Shown in pieces: positions 1-9,551 of a DNA stretch of 40,874 bases. The notes beneath the pieces are model-generated. The model had not been told where the DNA came from, ran no database searches, and was given only the letters and a program-made list of their open reading frames with translations. Numbering within the stretch: position 1 is the stretch's first letter; the number at the start of each line of letters is the position of its first letter. The position numbers and the translations under genes are program-made. The DNA is taken from assembly GCA_023334545.1 (NCBI GenBank), contig JAADVB010000172.1, positions 1 to 40,874 on the forward strand. Direction: 5' to 3'. Source of the DNA: Salisapilia sapeloensis (lineage: Eukaryota > Oomycota > Peronosporomycetes > Peronosporales > Salisapiliaceae).

Positions 1-661
1 GATAACAGATAGTTCTAGCTGCTTGGCTAGATAGTAGACTCAGAACAAAGTCCACAGTGAATATGGACTTTGCTCCGTAAGTTCGACATCACGAATAAAC
101 TCCCACTTTGGTTTCCAGTTTCGTATAGACTTCAGCTTTCTGATTTACTCCTCATAGAACTGGTAGACTACTTCTACTAACTGCACTCACCATCACTGAA
201 CTTGGTTGCATAAAGCATGACACCGTTTTCATTTTTGACAGAAGATTGCTCAGTTACTCACGCTTGGTCGATTGCTCTGTGATATAGATCAAGATCAGCT
301 TGTATATCACACTGATCATCAGAAGGATGGTACTAAGTTACCGTGATGATGCGGAGAAGATTGAGCTGACGTATTAAAGAGACATATGCAATCATGCCTG
401 CTTCAGTGCTTTCCCTTTTCAAAGAGGAATTTTGTCTTCTGTCTAATTATAGACACAAGGGCTTTAATTGTCCACTCTAATTATCTTTATCTTCCACCGA
501 TCAAAGAAAGAATGCACAATCTCTGCAGTAGCTCACTATATTGCCAGAACTCACTTATTTATCCCATCGTACAACTCCAGTCGCAATGGGCAGTACGACG
601 ATGGTCATTGATAACTTTATTGAAGAGTAACTCGTCGTTATAGCTGCGTCGAATGTGCACT
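1..661. other. Left flank, no gene recognised
   Basis: AT-rich sequence with only short open frames on either strand; none has a recognisable motif, convincing start context or splice structure. It may hold the 3' flank of the LRR gene that ends near 662-736 and the regulatory flank of a gene beyond the left edge. Confidence 0.4.
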
Positions 662-735
662 TCAGCTAGATTTCCATTCGCTGTCCTCGCATTACGCGAG
701 GCAATCAAATCCCAATCGTATCCATATCAATGCAC

Positions 736-1296
736 TTACGCAAGAAAATGGCAGTTCGTCTCTCGAACCATCAGTTGTAATTCAGTAGGAATGACCGATC
801 CGTCCTCTGCGTCCTCTGCTTTGTTAAAAGAGTTGGTATGTAGCTCAAGATATTTCAATCGTTTGAGCAACGCTAATGACGAAGGTATCGTTCCCGTAAA
901 CTTGTTTCCATCAAGTCGCAGAATTTGCAGGGACGTCAGTATCGAAAGTGAAGTAGGAACAGTTTTCGTAAGAAAGTTAGAGCTCAAATCAAGTTCACGC
1001 AATGCGCTCAGCTTTCGACGAGCAAATTCTTTCGGAATATACCCAACAAGATGGTTATTAGCCAAGCGAATGCGAATGATACGAGCATCTCGATCGCATT
1101 GAACGCCATACCAATGGTCTCGACATGGATCGCTGTAACCCTGAACGTCCCATGTGTGCGTCCACCGACGTCCGTCCGTCGCCCAGAACAAGGCTTTCAA
1201 GGCACCCACTTCACTTCGGCTCGTCTCTACAGGTGCGTGTGCCCATGCTATCGGTAGCAACAAGATAAGGCAGACAAGGAGAGACCATCGAAACAT
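736..1296 (-). CDS. Small secreted leucine-rich repeat protein
   Basis: The ATG at 1296 opens a clear signal peptide (MFRWSLLVCLILLLPIAWA), and an initiator-like element lies about 25-40 bases upstream, so this start is preferred over the in-frame ATG at 1371. The mature part begins with a plant-type LRR N-terminal cap (ALKALFWATDGRRW, then a DPC..W.GV.C pattern), followed by about four LRR units of the IxLxxNxLxGxIPxxL type. Proteins of this layout are common in plants and oomycetes as secreted LRR proteins or receptor ectodomains; no transmembrane or kinase part follows here. The frame stops at 736, but a strong GTAAGT donor sits at the last codon, so a 59-bp intron and a six-codon last exon ending near 662 are possible. 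Function unknown; a secreted or cell-surface recognition role is inference. Confidence 0.75.
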   Translation of the reverse strand: MFRWSLLVCLILLLPIAWAHAPVETSRSEVGALKALFWATDGRRWTHTWDVQGYSDPCRDHWYGVQCDRDARIIRIRLANNHLVGYIPKEFARRKLSALRELDLSSNFLTKTVPTSLSILTSLQILRLDGNKFTGTIPSSLALLKRLKYLELHTNSFNKAEDAEDGSVIPTELQLMVRETNCHFLA

Positions 1297-1320
1297 GATC
1301 TTAATAAAAACCAGAATAAC

Positions 1321-1338
1321 TTTGGGAAAAATGAAACC
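1321..1338 (-). promoter_or_regulatory. Oomycete initiator-like element of the LRR gene
   Basis: On the minus strand the sequence reads GGTTTCATTTTTCCCAAA, close to the oomycete Inr (GCTCATTYY core). It lies between the two candidate ATGs, so a transcript starting here would use the ATG at 1296 and encode the signal peptide. Confidence 0.4.
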
Positions 1339-1481
1339 ACTCGTACATTTCTTGCAACTCCTACTCTTCATGGTCCTGTAGACGAATCGCCCACTTCTTA
1401 AATACAAGTCATACGTCTCCTAACTGGTTATTTGTAGTCCAGCAAGTAGATCGTTCTCATAGCACCACTTGGGAAAAATGG

Positions 1482-2558
1482 CTAGCGGCGCGACTGCTGC
1501 AGTTGAGCTCGTAACTCTTGCACTTCTCGCATCAACTGCGAGTTTTGCGCCTGCGTCTGTTCCAATTGGGACGATAGACGCTGGATCTCCAGTTCATACC
1601 TCTGTGCAGCATCTTGCTGACTGACTTGACCAGCTCCTTTGGCCAAAAGGTGCATCCTGTTCTGCGTTGAGTCAAGAGATGAACCGTAAAGTGGAGACGG
1701 CGCAGTGTACGACGGACTAGCGTCCAGAGACCTCTTTCGGCCGTTGCTAGTGTTCGTAGTCATTAGAGGTGGAACGAACGGAGGACCCGAGGTTGTCGCT
1801 ACGGACGATGGAGACGTGCTGAGCATCGACTTGCCCACTTCCGACACTGGTTGTCGCAGCAACTGCGATGCCGATGGGAGATTTACATGACCTGAATTAG
1901 GGAAGAGAGTGGATGGAGACGTCTTCCGTCGCTTTGCAGCCTGCTCATTCACGCCTGCACTTACTTTCGACAACTCTTGCAGTAAGATGTCGCCGTAGAC
2001 GCGTAGCTGTTCCTGTGACAAGCCGCATGCTGCCAACTCCTTCTTGGATGATGGCTTCTCTGCAGCTACTTTAGCAAGCAACGCATTCGGCAGTACGTCC
2101 GATGGTGCAAGCGAAGTGGAGTTCACGACCTGTTGTCGCCACACTTGCAAGTGCTGGAAGAGCTGCGTCACTTGGGACGACTCTGCTGGTGCTGCATTGC
2201 GCTGTAGAAGCTGCTTGGCATTCGCTTGATGGACGAGGTTCAAGCGCTGTGCCAACGTGCTATTGTCCAAGTACTCGGCCTCGGATGACGCACGTGCAAG
2301 CAGCGTGGCTTCCATTCGTTGCGCCAGTCCAGGCAATTTCTGACGCACTTTTTCCGGTGCATTCGGCTGCATACGTGACAGCAAGTCGGCAATCTGGCGC
2401 TGCACGCGCTGGCGCGTAGTCAATGCGACTCGCTCTCGCCATTCCGGCATTAGTTGCTTGGATGGCATATTGGTCGGGACACCCCACGGCTCCGTCGGAC
2501 TCTCACTGCCAGAGTGCGTAGCTCGGGTCGAGTCGGCGTGTCTCAATTGGACACGCAT
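1482..2558 (-). CDS. KIX-domain transcriptional coactivator, MED15-like
   Basis: The 358-aa product has a KIX-like domain at about residues 39-110 (PEWRERVALTTRQRVQRQIA, then SEAEYLDNSTLAQRLNLV), arranged as in the N-terminal KIX of plant and fungal MED15/Gal11 Mediator-tail subunits. In that family the three-helix KIX binds activation domains of transcription factors. The middle is Ser/Pro/Ala/Gln-rich and probably disordered, with a basic KRRK patch near 210. The last 45 residues form a heptad coiled coil (LEIQRLSSQLEQ). A TGA stop directly precedes the ATG at 2558; an alternative ATG (codon 31) lies at 2468. It is much shorter than classical MED15, so it could be a stand-alone KIX regulator. 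Nuclear location is inferred. Confidence 0.75.
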   Translation of the reverse strand: MRVQLRHADSTRATHSGSESPTEPWGVPTNMPSKQLMPEWRERVALTTRQRVQRQIADLLSRMQPNAPEKVRQKLPGLAQRMEATLLARASSEAEYLDNSTLAQRLNLVHQANAKQLLQRNAAPAESSQVTQLFQHLQVWRQQVVNSTSLAPSDVLPNALLAKVAAEKPSSKKELAACGLSQEQLRVYGDILLQELSKVSAGVNEQAAKRRKTSPSTLFPNSGHVNLPSASQLLRQPVSEVGKSMLSTSPSSVATTSGPPFVPPLMTTNTSNGRKRSLDASPSYTAPSPLYGSSLDSTQNRMHLLAKGAGQVSQQDAAQRYELEIQRLSSQLEQTQAQNSQLMREVQELRAQLQQSRR

Positions 2559-2619
2559 TCAAGTGGGAATAAGGTTCCGGTGCGGGACGCTCGCGGTTTC
2601 GATGTGCCTCGTCGAGGTC

Positions 2620-2637
2620 GAATTTGTGAATGACGCG
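2620..2637 (-). promoter_or_regulatory. Possible initiator element of the KIX gene
   Basis: The minus strand reads CGCGTCATTCACAAATTC, near the oomycete Inr consensus, about 65 bases before the ATG at 2558. Match is partial. Confidence 0.3.
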
Positions 2638-3184
2638 ATGGTCTGGCACGACTGACGGTAGAAAGCCGCGATGAGACGTATGAGTCCTCACGATCGATCC
2701 TGACGCTGCTGCGTCATCAATTCTACGCACAATGCCACGAACCTGCTGTTCGCGTCAGGGTGAGTGTCCTCGTCCAGTATAGCCTGCTGTCCATACGAGT
2801 GCACTGGGCATCGTGTGAAACTTGGGGTGATGTGGAGTATTTCCGTCAGTCATCGGATGTGCTGCAAAGATGGAGATTTGCATGCGGATCTGATAATGAA
2901 AGTCGATGGAAAGATGATGAGAGCAATTGCGCTGTGACGTTCGAGCGCAAGTAGCTAAATTGGATACTTGAGCTACGCAAGACATGAAACCGGTTGAGAT
3001 ATGTCGCTTGAAAAAGCTATTTTATCACGTCACTTGAAGTTAGTCTCGTCGTGGCATTTTCGGAGAAGTATCTTTTGTCGTTGGTAGCGTGTCTATCGGT
3101 AGTTTGTGCTTTCCCGCTCGTATCTTTGGTACAGTAGAGGGCATCGGGTACTGCTTATATTCAAATGCAACGACTTGTTCGAAT

Positions 3185-3367
3185 ATGCAAGCGGTAAAGA
3201 GGCTTTTGATGAGAAAGAAGCTCGATAAAGAAGCTGGTCTTACCTTTGCTACGATGTATCGACAAGATCGAGGCACCGTCAATAGCTCTAAAAGATTCAA
3301 GCGATTGAAGTTCGTGCAATTATACAACCTTGCACGTCGTCAGTATGCATTGCCAGAGCACTCCTAG
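3185..3367 (+). CDS. Possible small basic protein, unassigned
   Basis: An ATG at 3185 opens 60 codons of a strongly basic sequence (AVKRLLMRKKLDKEAG ... SSKRFKRLKF ... NLARRQYALPEHS). The open frame extends upstream without an ATG as far as a TAG at 3041, so an upstream exon is conceivable. Small basic proteins of this kind include mitochondrial ribosomal proteins, but no family was recognised. The opposite strand is also partly open here, which weakens the case. It may be chance. Confidence 0.2.
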   Translation: MQAVKRLLMRKKLDKEAGLTFATMYRQDRGTVNSSKRFKRLKFVQLYNLARRQYALPEHS

Positions 3368-3816
3368 ATAGATCTGCACTAGTACAGGCACATTGATCGT
3401 CGGTAGGACAGCATCGAAAGTCGATATAGTGGGCACGACAAGTATCACAGCATATCTTTTATTCAAGCGTGTGAAAGACCGCTCATCTATTTGAACCTAG
3501 GAGAAGCGAGAAGGCTGATCGAGAACACGTCGACTGCATGCATTCTCAGGTGTGCATAGTAGATACCTAGATCACTATAAGCGAAAAATACCATACAAAG
3601 TCACGACCATATACATGAAAGTAGAGACTTAGAGCTGCCTAGTCACAGAAGCATCTTATTACTTGAATTTTCGCACCAGCAACTCCACATCATGCCTGCA
3701 TGATGTTTGCTGAGACCAATCTCTCCTATCAGTACCGTCTCAGTATATATTCTTCATATAGGTACACTCACAAAGCGATTGCACCATTTTCAGTCCTGCA
3801 AGTACACGCAAGCTGA
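3368..3816. other. Intergenic, presumed promoter of the 717-aa gene
   Basis: No gene seen. A CCATTTTCAG sequence about 30 bases before the ATG at 3817 resembles a weak oomycete initiator (CCATT instead of TCATT). Confidence 0.35.
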
Positions 3817-5970
3817 ATGGCTCCTTCGGCACTAGCACTAGTTCGATATGTGTCTCTACGTTCCTATTGCGAAGACCTTCAAGGGAGCTTGACACTAGAA
3901 ATGTCCTATGGTCACAGCCTGTTTTCTAAACCATGGCGACTGCGGATACATCACCCACTTCCCAAATCCCACGATCTTAATGCAGCTCGTCAGACATTGG
4001 AAACACTTTCTCTGCTTCGAGTAGCCGATCCAACTTCCTGGGAAGCATTGCTGTTATTACCCTGTAGATTAATTACGTCAGAAGTCAATGGGTACGATCG
4101 TATCAGTCCACTCACAGATCTCCCTTTGAATATGTCGATGCCAGTACTTGAATTCTTTTTCCAGCCGACACGTCCTAAAGTGTCTATCTACGACGTTTGT
4201 CAGCAGCTTTTTCCTCCAGACAGCAATCTGCTTGAGTTTCCACCCTTTAGTGACGTCATGAGTCGAATCTCATCCGTTCGAACTAGAGGCCTATCAACTG
4301 TCTTTCCATTAAGGTTTGTCTTCCCAGGCAAAAGCGAAAGCGAATTGTTAGGAGCCTACTTAACTGACGTTGGGAAAGCAATTGAGTACCTGCATTCTAG
4401 AATCGGACAACACGCCTTCGTTTCTGACAATGAGGTGTCAAATGAGTTGATCAAAAGTCGCTGGAAACTCAGTGCAATCGCTATCTCGATCATGACTTCC
4501 ATGCTACCAAAAGAAATGGAAATCCTAGCACGAATTGTACCATCCGACACGTCTGTAACCATCAATGGTTTGTATCTTGCTCCGAAGACGCATTTGGACA
4601 TTCCAAGGGGCCGAATGGCAATGCGAACGCTGCTGACGACTTTATTCGACAGTCATCGTAAAACGTCATCATCCAGGTCCAAGAAGACATCCGATCATCG
4701 CCTAGAACTAAATGTCAATTGTAATGACGCAACAGTAGCTCATGTCATGCGATTATTCTCTGCTGTCATGACTTCGAAGAAGCATACCAGATTACATCTT
4801 TCTCATGTATTTAACGATGACGTCGCAGAGGTGAGAGCTCTAAAATGGAAATGGCTTGCATATGCCTGTTTCCATCGGTCCAATAGCTCCAATCGTTCAA
4901 TCCAGCTCGAGTTAGACGGCATCACTATTCAGCATGAAGACGTGGATGCAATGGAAGATATACTCAACAGCTCTAGACCATTAAATCACCTCATGCACAG
5001 TGACAGCAACTTGTCTTATCAAACCTACGAAGCTCAAGTCGATCACACTACTGTCTTCCGGCCTATTGCACTTTATGAAACAGCAACAGATCATCAACAA
5101 CGACCGGATAATCATCAATTAGAGACGATAAGTCTCGGAATTCAAGAACCAATCTGGATACCAGTGTTTAAAACCGACACATCGGAATGGATAAGTGCTT
5201 TGGTTCCTGGGTATGGACTCTGTCAAGTACGTGAAGACAGCCTTGTCGCGATGGAAACGTATACGGAAACCGAAAGTGGCAACATCCATTCGACGAGTGC
5301 TTTGTTTATCAATGCAGAGACTGATGATATCGATGCAAGTGTTGTCGAGCGGCTGCTTAGTCTCATAGGACGTCCTCTTCAATCGTTGTCCATTCAGCTA
5401 CGTCCTGATGAGCGTCAGGCTTTAAACATGGAGGCAATTCAAACCTGTTGTCCTCAACTACGTCATCTGTCACTAGAGAATGTCCAGATACGATCCAACC
5501 TCTTAGCTTTCTACAACTCTTCCGACTCCCAGCTATCGCATCTATCACTTTCGAATATCCTTGTGGACAACTTGGAGCTGGAAAAGCTTGCTGTCGCGTT
5601 GTCCAACAAGCTTTCCGTTGTCGCAAGGACGTTGCAAGAGCTAATACTTCGTTTCCCTTCACCTAGGAATGACGATGCACTTCCGTCGTTTGATTCGATG
5701 CTAGATACGAACTCCAAGCTTCATACCTTTTTCCTGTATTTCGATCATGATCGTTGTGAAAGGTTCACTCCGTTGTTCAAGAGACATAATGGAGATACCA
5801 TTGCCACTCGACAGGAAGAACTCGCCTATAGCAGTAAACTGGCTTTCTTAAGCGTCATGCACGGTAGCAATACGTCACTTGCCACGTTGGATGTAGAAGT
5901 CATCCAGCTCATCTTTGCATTTGCTGCGACAAATGGGCATCGAAAAGTGTGGATGATGCCAATTTCATGA
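3817..5970 (+). CDS. 717-aa LRR-like protein, function unknown
   Basis: A single uninterrupted frame from the ATG at 3817. The N-terminal 300 residues match nothing I recognise; the sequence is of cytosolic type, with no signal peptide or membrane helix. From about residue 300 onward there are irregular leucine-rich, ribonuclease-inhibitor-like repeats (LQSLSIQLRP, CPQLRHLSLENVQI, SQLSHLSLSNILVDN, LQELILRFPS). The C-terminus ends in an LDVEVIQLIFAFAATNGHRKV motif region, an ending I associate with large LRR-type hypothetical families of Phytophthora and relatives (from memory, not searched). A protein-interaction scaffold role is inference. Confidence 0.6.
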   Translation: MAPSALALVRYVSLRSYCEDLQGSLTLEMSYGHSLFSKPWRLRIHHPLPKSHDLNAARQTLETLSLLRVADPTSWEALLLLPCRLITSEVNGYDRISPLTDLPLNMSMPVLEFFFQPTRPKVSIYDVCQQLFPPDSNLLEFPPFSDVMSRISSVRTRGLSTVFPLRFVFPGKSESELLGAYLTDVGKAIEYLHSRIGQHAFVSDNEVSNELIKSRWKLSAIAISIMTSMLPKEMEILARIVPSDTSVTINGLYLAPKTHLDIPRGRMAMRTLLTTLFDSHRKTSSSRSKKTSDHRLELNVNCNDATVAHVMRLFSAVMTSKKHTRLHLSHVFNDDVAEVRALKWKWLAYACFHRSNSSNRSIQLELDGITIQHEDVDAMEDILNSSRPLNHLMHSDSNLSYQTYEAQVDHTTVFRPIALYETATDHQQRPDNHQLETISLGIQEPIWIPVFKTDTSEWISALVPGYGLCQVREDSLVAMETYTETESGNIHSTSALFINAETDDIDASVVERLLSLIGRPLQSLSIQLRPDERQALNMEAIQTCCPQLRHLSLENVQIRSNLLAFYNSSDSQLSHLSLSNILVDNLELEKLAVALSNKLSVVARTLQELILRFPSPRNDDALPSFDSMLDTNSKLHTFFLYFDHDRCERFTPLFKRHNGDTIATRQEELAYSSKLAFLSVMHGSNTSLATLDVEVIQLIFAFAATNGHRKVWMMPIS

Positions 5971-6024
5971 GAAAATTGATCAACGGAAAGATGCAAATGA
6001 ATGAATTGGAGTTACTTGATGATT

Positions 6025-6843
6025 TCATTTTGGTATATGAACGCGTACTACAGTTTCCTCCCTTCTAGATGCACTTTTTAATACAGTAGGTTCTGCTAGT
6101 GAAAGAGCACAGCTAGCTCCAACGAAATTTGTGCCGTTTTCAATGCCTACTCGATTGGATGCTAAAAAATGGCAATTTGGCTTTGGATAGTTTCCACTCT
6201 GGAGTTGGTCGATGACTGGGGAAAGTCGAGTTGCCCAGTAGTTGAGGGTCGGAAGCGTTTCGTTACTTTCTGGCTCAAAATCATTCCAGGCGCAAGAGAA
6301 GAGAATGAGGTCGCTACCGTGCTCCAGAACGTGATTCGCGAACTCAAAAGCTGAGAACTCAGCGACAAAGTCGAATGGATTGATGTCCATGCAGATACCA
6401 AACGAGATCGTCTTGTCCAACCAGTCACAATACCAGCTTGTGAATCCATCCCCTGGAGTAGCCCATGATTTGTCCGTCTCGTATAAAAACGTCTTGCGAG
6501 GATTACAGACGAGCTGTCCATCAGGGCTCACCACCATCATGGCGTTGTAAAGAGTCGACGGATCATCCGGATCTCTTTCAACGTACCCACAAGTGACGAG
6601 GCACTGTAGACGACGAGCGTGACGCTGGCACCACTCGAATGTTGGTCCGCTTCCTGCAAGCTCAGCTAGGGGCTCGACTTCGGATTTTGTTTTAAAAACA
6701 TACCCAGTGAAGATCATTTCTGAGAGCACGAGGATATCAATGTTATCATCCTTGTGCAGGGATTCGACCATTGCATCCACGTGGTCCATGTTGTGCTGAA
6801 CTTGCCCGATCACAGGCTCACACTGGACGATAGCGACTTCCAT
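6025..6843 (-). CDS. NTA1: Protein N-terminal amidase, nitrilase superfamily (NTA1-like)
   Basis: The start at 6843 gives 272 residues beginning directly at the first beta strand of the carbon-nitrogen hydrolase fold (MEVAIVQCEPVIGQ). The catalytic triad is visible: Glu42 (LVLSEMIFTGY), Lys117 (NPRKTFLYETD) and nucleophile Cys151 (FGICMDINP). GICMDINP is characteristic of the Nta1 branch, which deamidates N-terminal Asn and Gln to Asp and Glu, generating secondary destabilising residues of the Arg/N-degron pathway. The length is shorter than yeast Nta1 but covers the whole hydrolase domain. The frame continues 27 codons further upstream, but those residues are not family-like. Another amidase of the superfamily remains possible. 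Confidence 0.72.
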   Translation of the reverse strand: MEVAIVQCEPVIGQVQHNMDHVDAMVESLHKDDNIDILVLSEMIFTGYVFKTKSEVEPLAELAGSGPTFEWCQRHARRLQCLVTCGYVERDPDDPSTLYNAMMVVSPDGQLVCNPRKTFLYETDKSWATPGDGFTSWYCDWLDKTISFGICMDINPFDFVAEFSAFEFANHVLEHGSDLILFSCAWNDFEPESNETLPTLNYWATRLSPVIDQLQSGNYPKPNCHFLASNRVGIENGTNFVGASCALSLAEPTVLKSASRREETVVRVHIPK

Positions 6844-7277
6844 CTCCTCTTCGATTAAATTGTGTCCATGCTTCTTGTTGAGGTTACCGATTATTGGTTG
6901 TGTGATGAAATGTATCAAAAACACAAATAAAAGTTGATTGTTACTTTTTTATGCATGTGGCGTCGTCTCAGTGCTGAGCAAATATGGACACTTCAGCTTG
7001 TACAATTGAGTACGTGTAGAGCTGCTTTGAATATGTAATGTTGCTTTTCATTTAGCTATAAGCAAATGGAAAGAATAGATGTGGTGGATATAGAATGGGA
7101 ACATGTCAACTGCATTTGCTATCGTGTTGAATTTATTGTTGACGGTAGCATGATGGAGATACTGTGCAAGTTACTCCAATAAGCGTGTGATCAGTTTGGT
7201 AAACGAGTTGGTGTAAAACTTAAGACGTGTATTATCATCTTACAAATGCGATTGCACAGCATGTACCTGCATAATTC
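6844..7277. other. Intergenic between amidase and LPMO genes
   Basis: AT-rich, with no gene or motif recognised. It is the 5' flank of the amidase gene and the 3' flank of the LPMO gene, both of which run on the minus strand. Confidence 0.35.
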
Positions 7278-8183
7278 CTACTTGGCTCTGCAAGGCTGCT
7301 TCGAGGATGGTGATGGTGTCTCTGCATCCATCTCTCCTTCGTTGCCCTCTGCCTCATTGGCCGTATCCCTGTCTTTATCATCATCAAACGAAAGACCAGT
7401 GCTGCCTTCGGTGTCCGTAGGTTTTTCATCGCTCGTGTTCTCGGTTGAGTTTCCACCACCGCATTGCTCTACTTGAGCAGGGATACCAAACTTGTAGTAC
7501 TGTTCGAAATCATCGTTACTTCCTTTGAACTGCTCCGACACAATATCATTGTCGTAAAAGTACATGCACTGATCATCTCCTTTACCCTCAAGCTTGGTTA
7601 CGCGGTCGCCGCCAACAAATGTTGGACAAGACGGTTCCTCTCCATCTCCATCCGAAGTTAGATGGATGTCAGCACAAGAGCGGAATTGTGGTTCCATCCA
7701 ACCAATGTTGCCAAAGCTGGATCCAACGCTGTGCCACGTCCATTGCAGCACATAGTCTCCTTCCGGTAACCAATCAGGAAGAGTGATCGTATCTCCGCAG
7801 CTGATAGTAAAATCACCACTGCCGTCACTGGCGTACCGAGTGTTCTCTCGATTGGGTACACACTCTGGACCAGATTCTCGGCAAGTATAAAAGAAAACGT
7901 TGTCATCAAAGTTTTCCTTGGTCTCTTCGCCTAGAGGTACCATCGCCCAACGAATAAAGCCGCCGAGGTGATTGTTGCGCCAGTACCGGACGTCAATAGT
8001 TTCACCGGGTGAGTAAGAGGTTGATTCTCCGGGACCATCGACTGGACACCCCATCACGTTCTCCATATCCGGGGTAGAAGAATCTATTCTTGATACGGGC
8101 TCGACAAGATACGAATGTCCAAGTACGGTCGACCCGTACATGTTAAACAGAGAGAATGCGATCGTAGTAACTGAGAATTTCAT
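7278..8183 (-). CDS. Secreted copper lytic polysaccharide monooxygenase, AA17-like
   Basis: The ATG at 8183 is chosen because the initiator lies between it and the more upstream codons, and because it yields a signal peptide ending just before His23 (STVLG|HSYLVEPVSR). A copper LPMO requires histidine as the mature first residue. The second histidine of the brace is His72 in NNHLGGFIRWAMVP, and the late core motif LQWTWHSVG ... FRSCADIHL is present. The catalytic part ends near residue 215. A Ser/Thr/Asp/Glu-rich, probably disordered and glycosylated tail follows to residue 301. AA17 is an oomycete family with activity on pectic homogalacturonan; the substrate here is inferred from family resemblance and was not checked by search. 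It is probably secreted during plant tissue colonisation. Confidence 0.75.
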   Translation of the reverse strand: MKFSVTTIAFSLFNMYGSTVLGHSYLVEPVSRIDSSTPDMENVMGCPVDGPGESTSYSPGETIDVRYWRNNHLGGFIRWAMVPLGEETKENFDDNVFFYTCRESGPECVPNRENTRYASDGSGDFTISCGDTITLPDWLPEGDYVLQWTWHSVGSSFGNIGWMEPQFRSCADIHLTSDGDGEEPSCPTFVGGDRVTKLEGKGDDQCMYFYDNDIVSEQFKGSNDDFEQYYKFGIPAQVEQCGGGNSTENTSDEKPTDTEGSTGLSFDDDKDRDTANEAEGNEGEMDAETPSPSSKQPCRAK

Positions 8184-8223
8184 TGCCAATAGCAGTGGTT
8201 GAAGTAGTAGCTGGATGACAGAG

Positions 8224-8241
8224 GCAAATTTAAAAATGAGC
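8224..8241 (-). promoter_or_regulatory. Oomycete initiator with flanking region, LPMO promoter
   Basis: The minus strand reads GCTCATTTTTAAATTTGC, nearly the full consensus GCTCATTYYNCAWTTT. Transcription is expected to begin in the TCATT part, about 55 bases upstream of the ATG at 8183. Confidence 0.65.
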
Positions 8242-8725
8242 TTTGATCGTATTGCCAAAGCACCAGGCTACCTGCCTCATGTCATGGGTGACAGCAGCGA
8301 TGGAGATCTCTATACTACTACTGATCCAAGTATCCGAATTGGATTTCTCCCAAACCAGCAGATTTGTTAGAATCTGTACACGATTGACTACGATTATTTA
8401 AGGATGAGATTAGTCGTGCGATCACGACGATTATAAGATCAGAAACTAGTGACTAAAAATCAACTTGATTATTCTGAACAGAATCTCATTCCACTTGTAT
8501 GTCTAGGATAGTACATTGGACGACCATCGTAGAAACTTACGGAGAATAATATGGATATTTAGGTGTTCAAAAGGACTTGGACACGTTTAGCTTCCACCTC
8601 GTCAGAAAAATCCGCGAAAGCTGCTGCATTTACTTCACGAGTTGGGGCTTTCTTTTAACGAGTCTATAGGATACGATAAGATTTATACTGAAAATGGCCA
8701 AGCGATAAGCTGTATATTACGGTAT
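8242..8725. other. Intergenic between LPMO promoter and SENP8 3' end
   Basis: No coding signal recognised on either strand; presumably the upstream regulatory region of the LPMO gene. Confidence 0.35.
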
Positions 8726-9400
8726 CTACTGCTTTAGATGCTGCTGCACGACTCTGTTTACTATTTGTGGTATCTGTTCTCTCATGTCAGTGACCTTCTT
8801 TGGCGTCACATACTCCTGTAGGCTTTCTTCTAATTGCATCCCTACCTCCTTTTTGCATAGGTAGTCGGCGACAGCGAGTACGTATACACCGCAGTCATAT
8901 CCATTCTCTTGCTGTGGGCTATCTGACATCTCTTTCACGGTCAGACACTCATTGGATCCCACTCCTTCCCCCTTTTCATTCGCTAGCAAAGACTGGAATT
9001 GCTTTGCAACACGCTTTGCTGCAGCATGGTTCGAGCCGGCACAAGAATCGTAGTGTTCTAGGACAGCGGACGCCCGACGGTAGACGCACAAAGACCAATG
9101 ACTACTACTTCCTCCCAAGCTCTGGTTGTCACTAACAGGAATAAAGCAAACTTGTTTTTCAGCTAACTGGATCCCACGCGCAAGGTCAGCAAACTCATCA
9201 CCATCGTCACATTGGAGGACCATACACGAGACCACAGTCGGGTCCATCAGAACCACCTCGTTATTCTTACAGCATATCGTGTGCTGCAAATGCTGCAAGT
9301 AAAAGTTGATAGCATTGTCATTGAGCCACTGATTTGTATGAAAGAGTGCTACGTCCGACTCGTAGAGCTGGACATCGTCATACACATGCAGAAGCTTCAT
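8726..9400 (-). CDS. SENP8: NEDD8-specific cysteine protease (SENP8/NEDP1/DEN1 type)
   Basis: The 224-aa, single-exon frame covers the whole Ulp1/C48 catalytic domain and nothing else, as in SENP8. The N-terminal DVALFHTNQWLNDNAINFYL is the family's substrate-groove motif. The catalytic residues are His101 (SSSHWSLCVY), Asp118 (HYDSC), Gln164 and Cys170 (QQENGYDCGVYVL). The short length and the lack of an N-terminal extension favour the deneddylase SENP8 over SUMO proteases. It would mature NEDD8 and remove it from cullins and other targets. The ATG at 9400 is 151 bases from the ATG of divergently transcribed RPN13, so the two probably share a promoter region. Confidence 0.85.
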   Translation of the reverse strand: MKLLHVYDDVQLYESDVALFHTNQWLNDNAINFYLQHLQHTICCKNNEVVLMDPTVVSCMVLQCDDGDEFADLARGIQLAEKQVCFIPVSDNQSLGGSSSHWSLCVYRRASAVLEHYDSCAGSNHAAAKRVAKQFQSLLANEKGEGVGSNECLTVKEMSDSPQQENGYDCGVYVLAVADYLCKKEVGMQLEESLQEYVTPKKVTDMREQIPQIVNRVVQQHLKQ

Positions 9401-9551
9401 TATGATACACTAGAATTTCCTATGGAACTCCTCGCCACATTCCATAAAAATAGCTTTAATAGTAATGTATAAAATGTATATACAAAGGTATGGTACGTGA
9501 GACGAAGAAACCAAAGAGCGAAAAAACACACAGCCAAGATCCCAGAACAGT
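9401..9551. promoter_or_regulatory. Shared divergent promoter region, SENP8 and RPN13
   Basis: Only 151 bases separate the two start codons, so both promoters and 5' leaders must lie here or overlap. I see no strong initiator match; CCACATTCC near 9435 is a weak candidate on the plus strand. Confidence 0.5.

Noticed and set aside
8184-8258. Longer N-terminus of the LPMO from a TTG at 8258
   Set aside because: It is not an ATG, the initiator lies within this stretch, and the extension would bury the signal peptide needed to expose His1.
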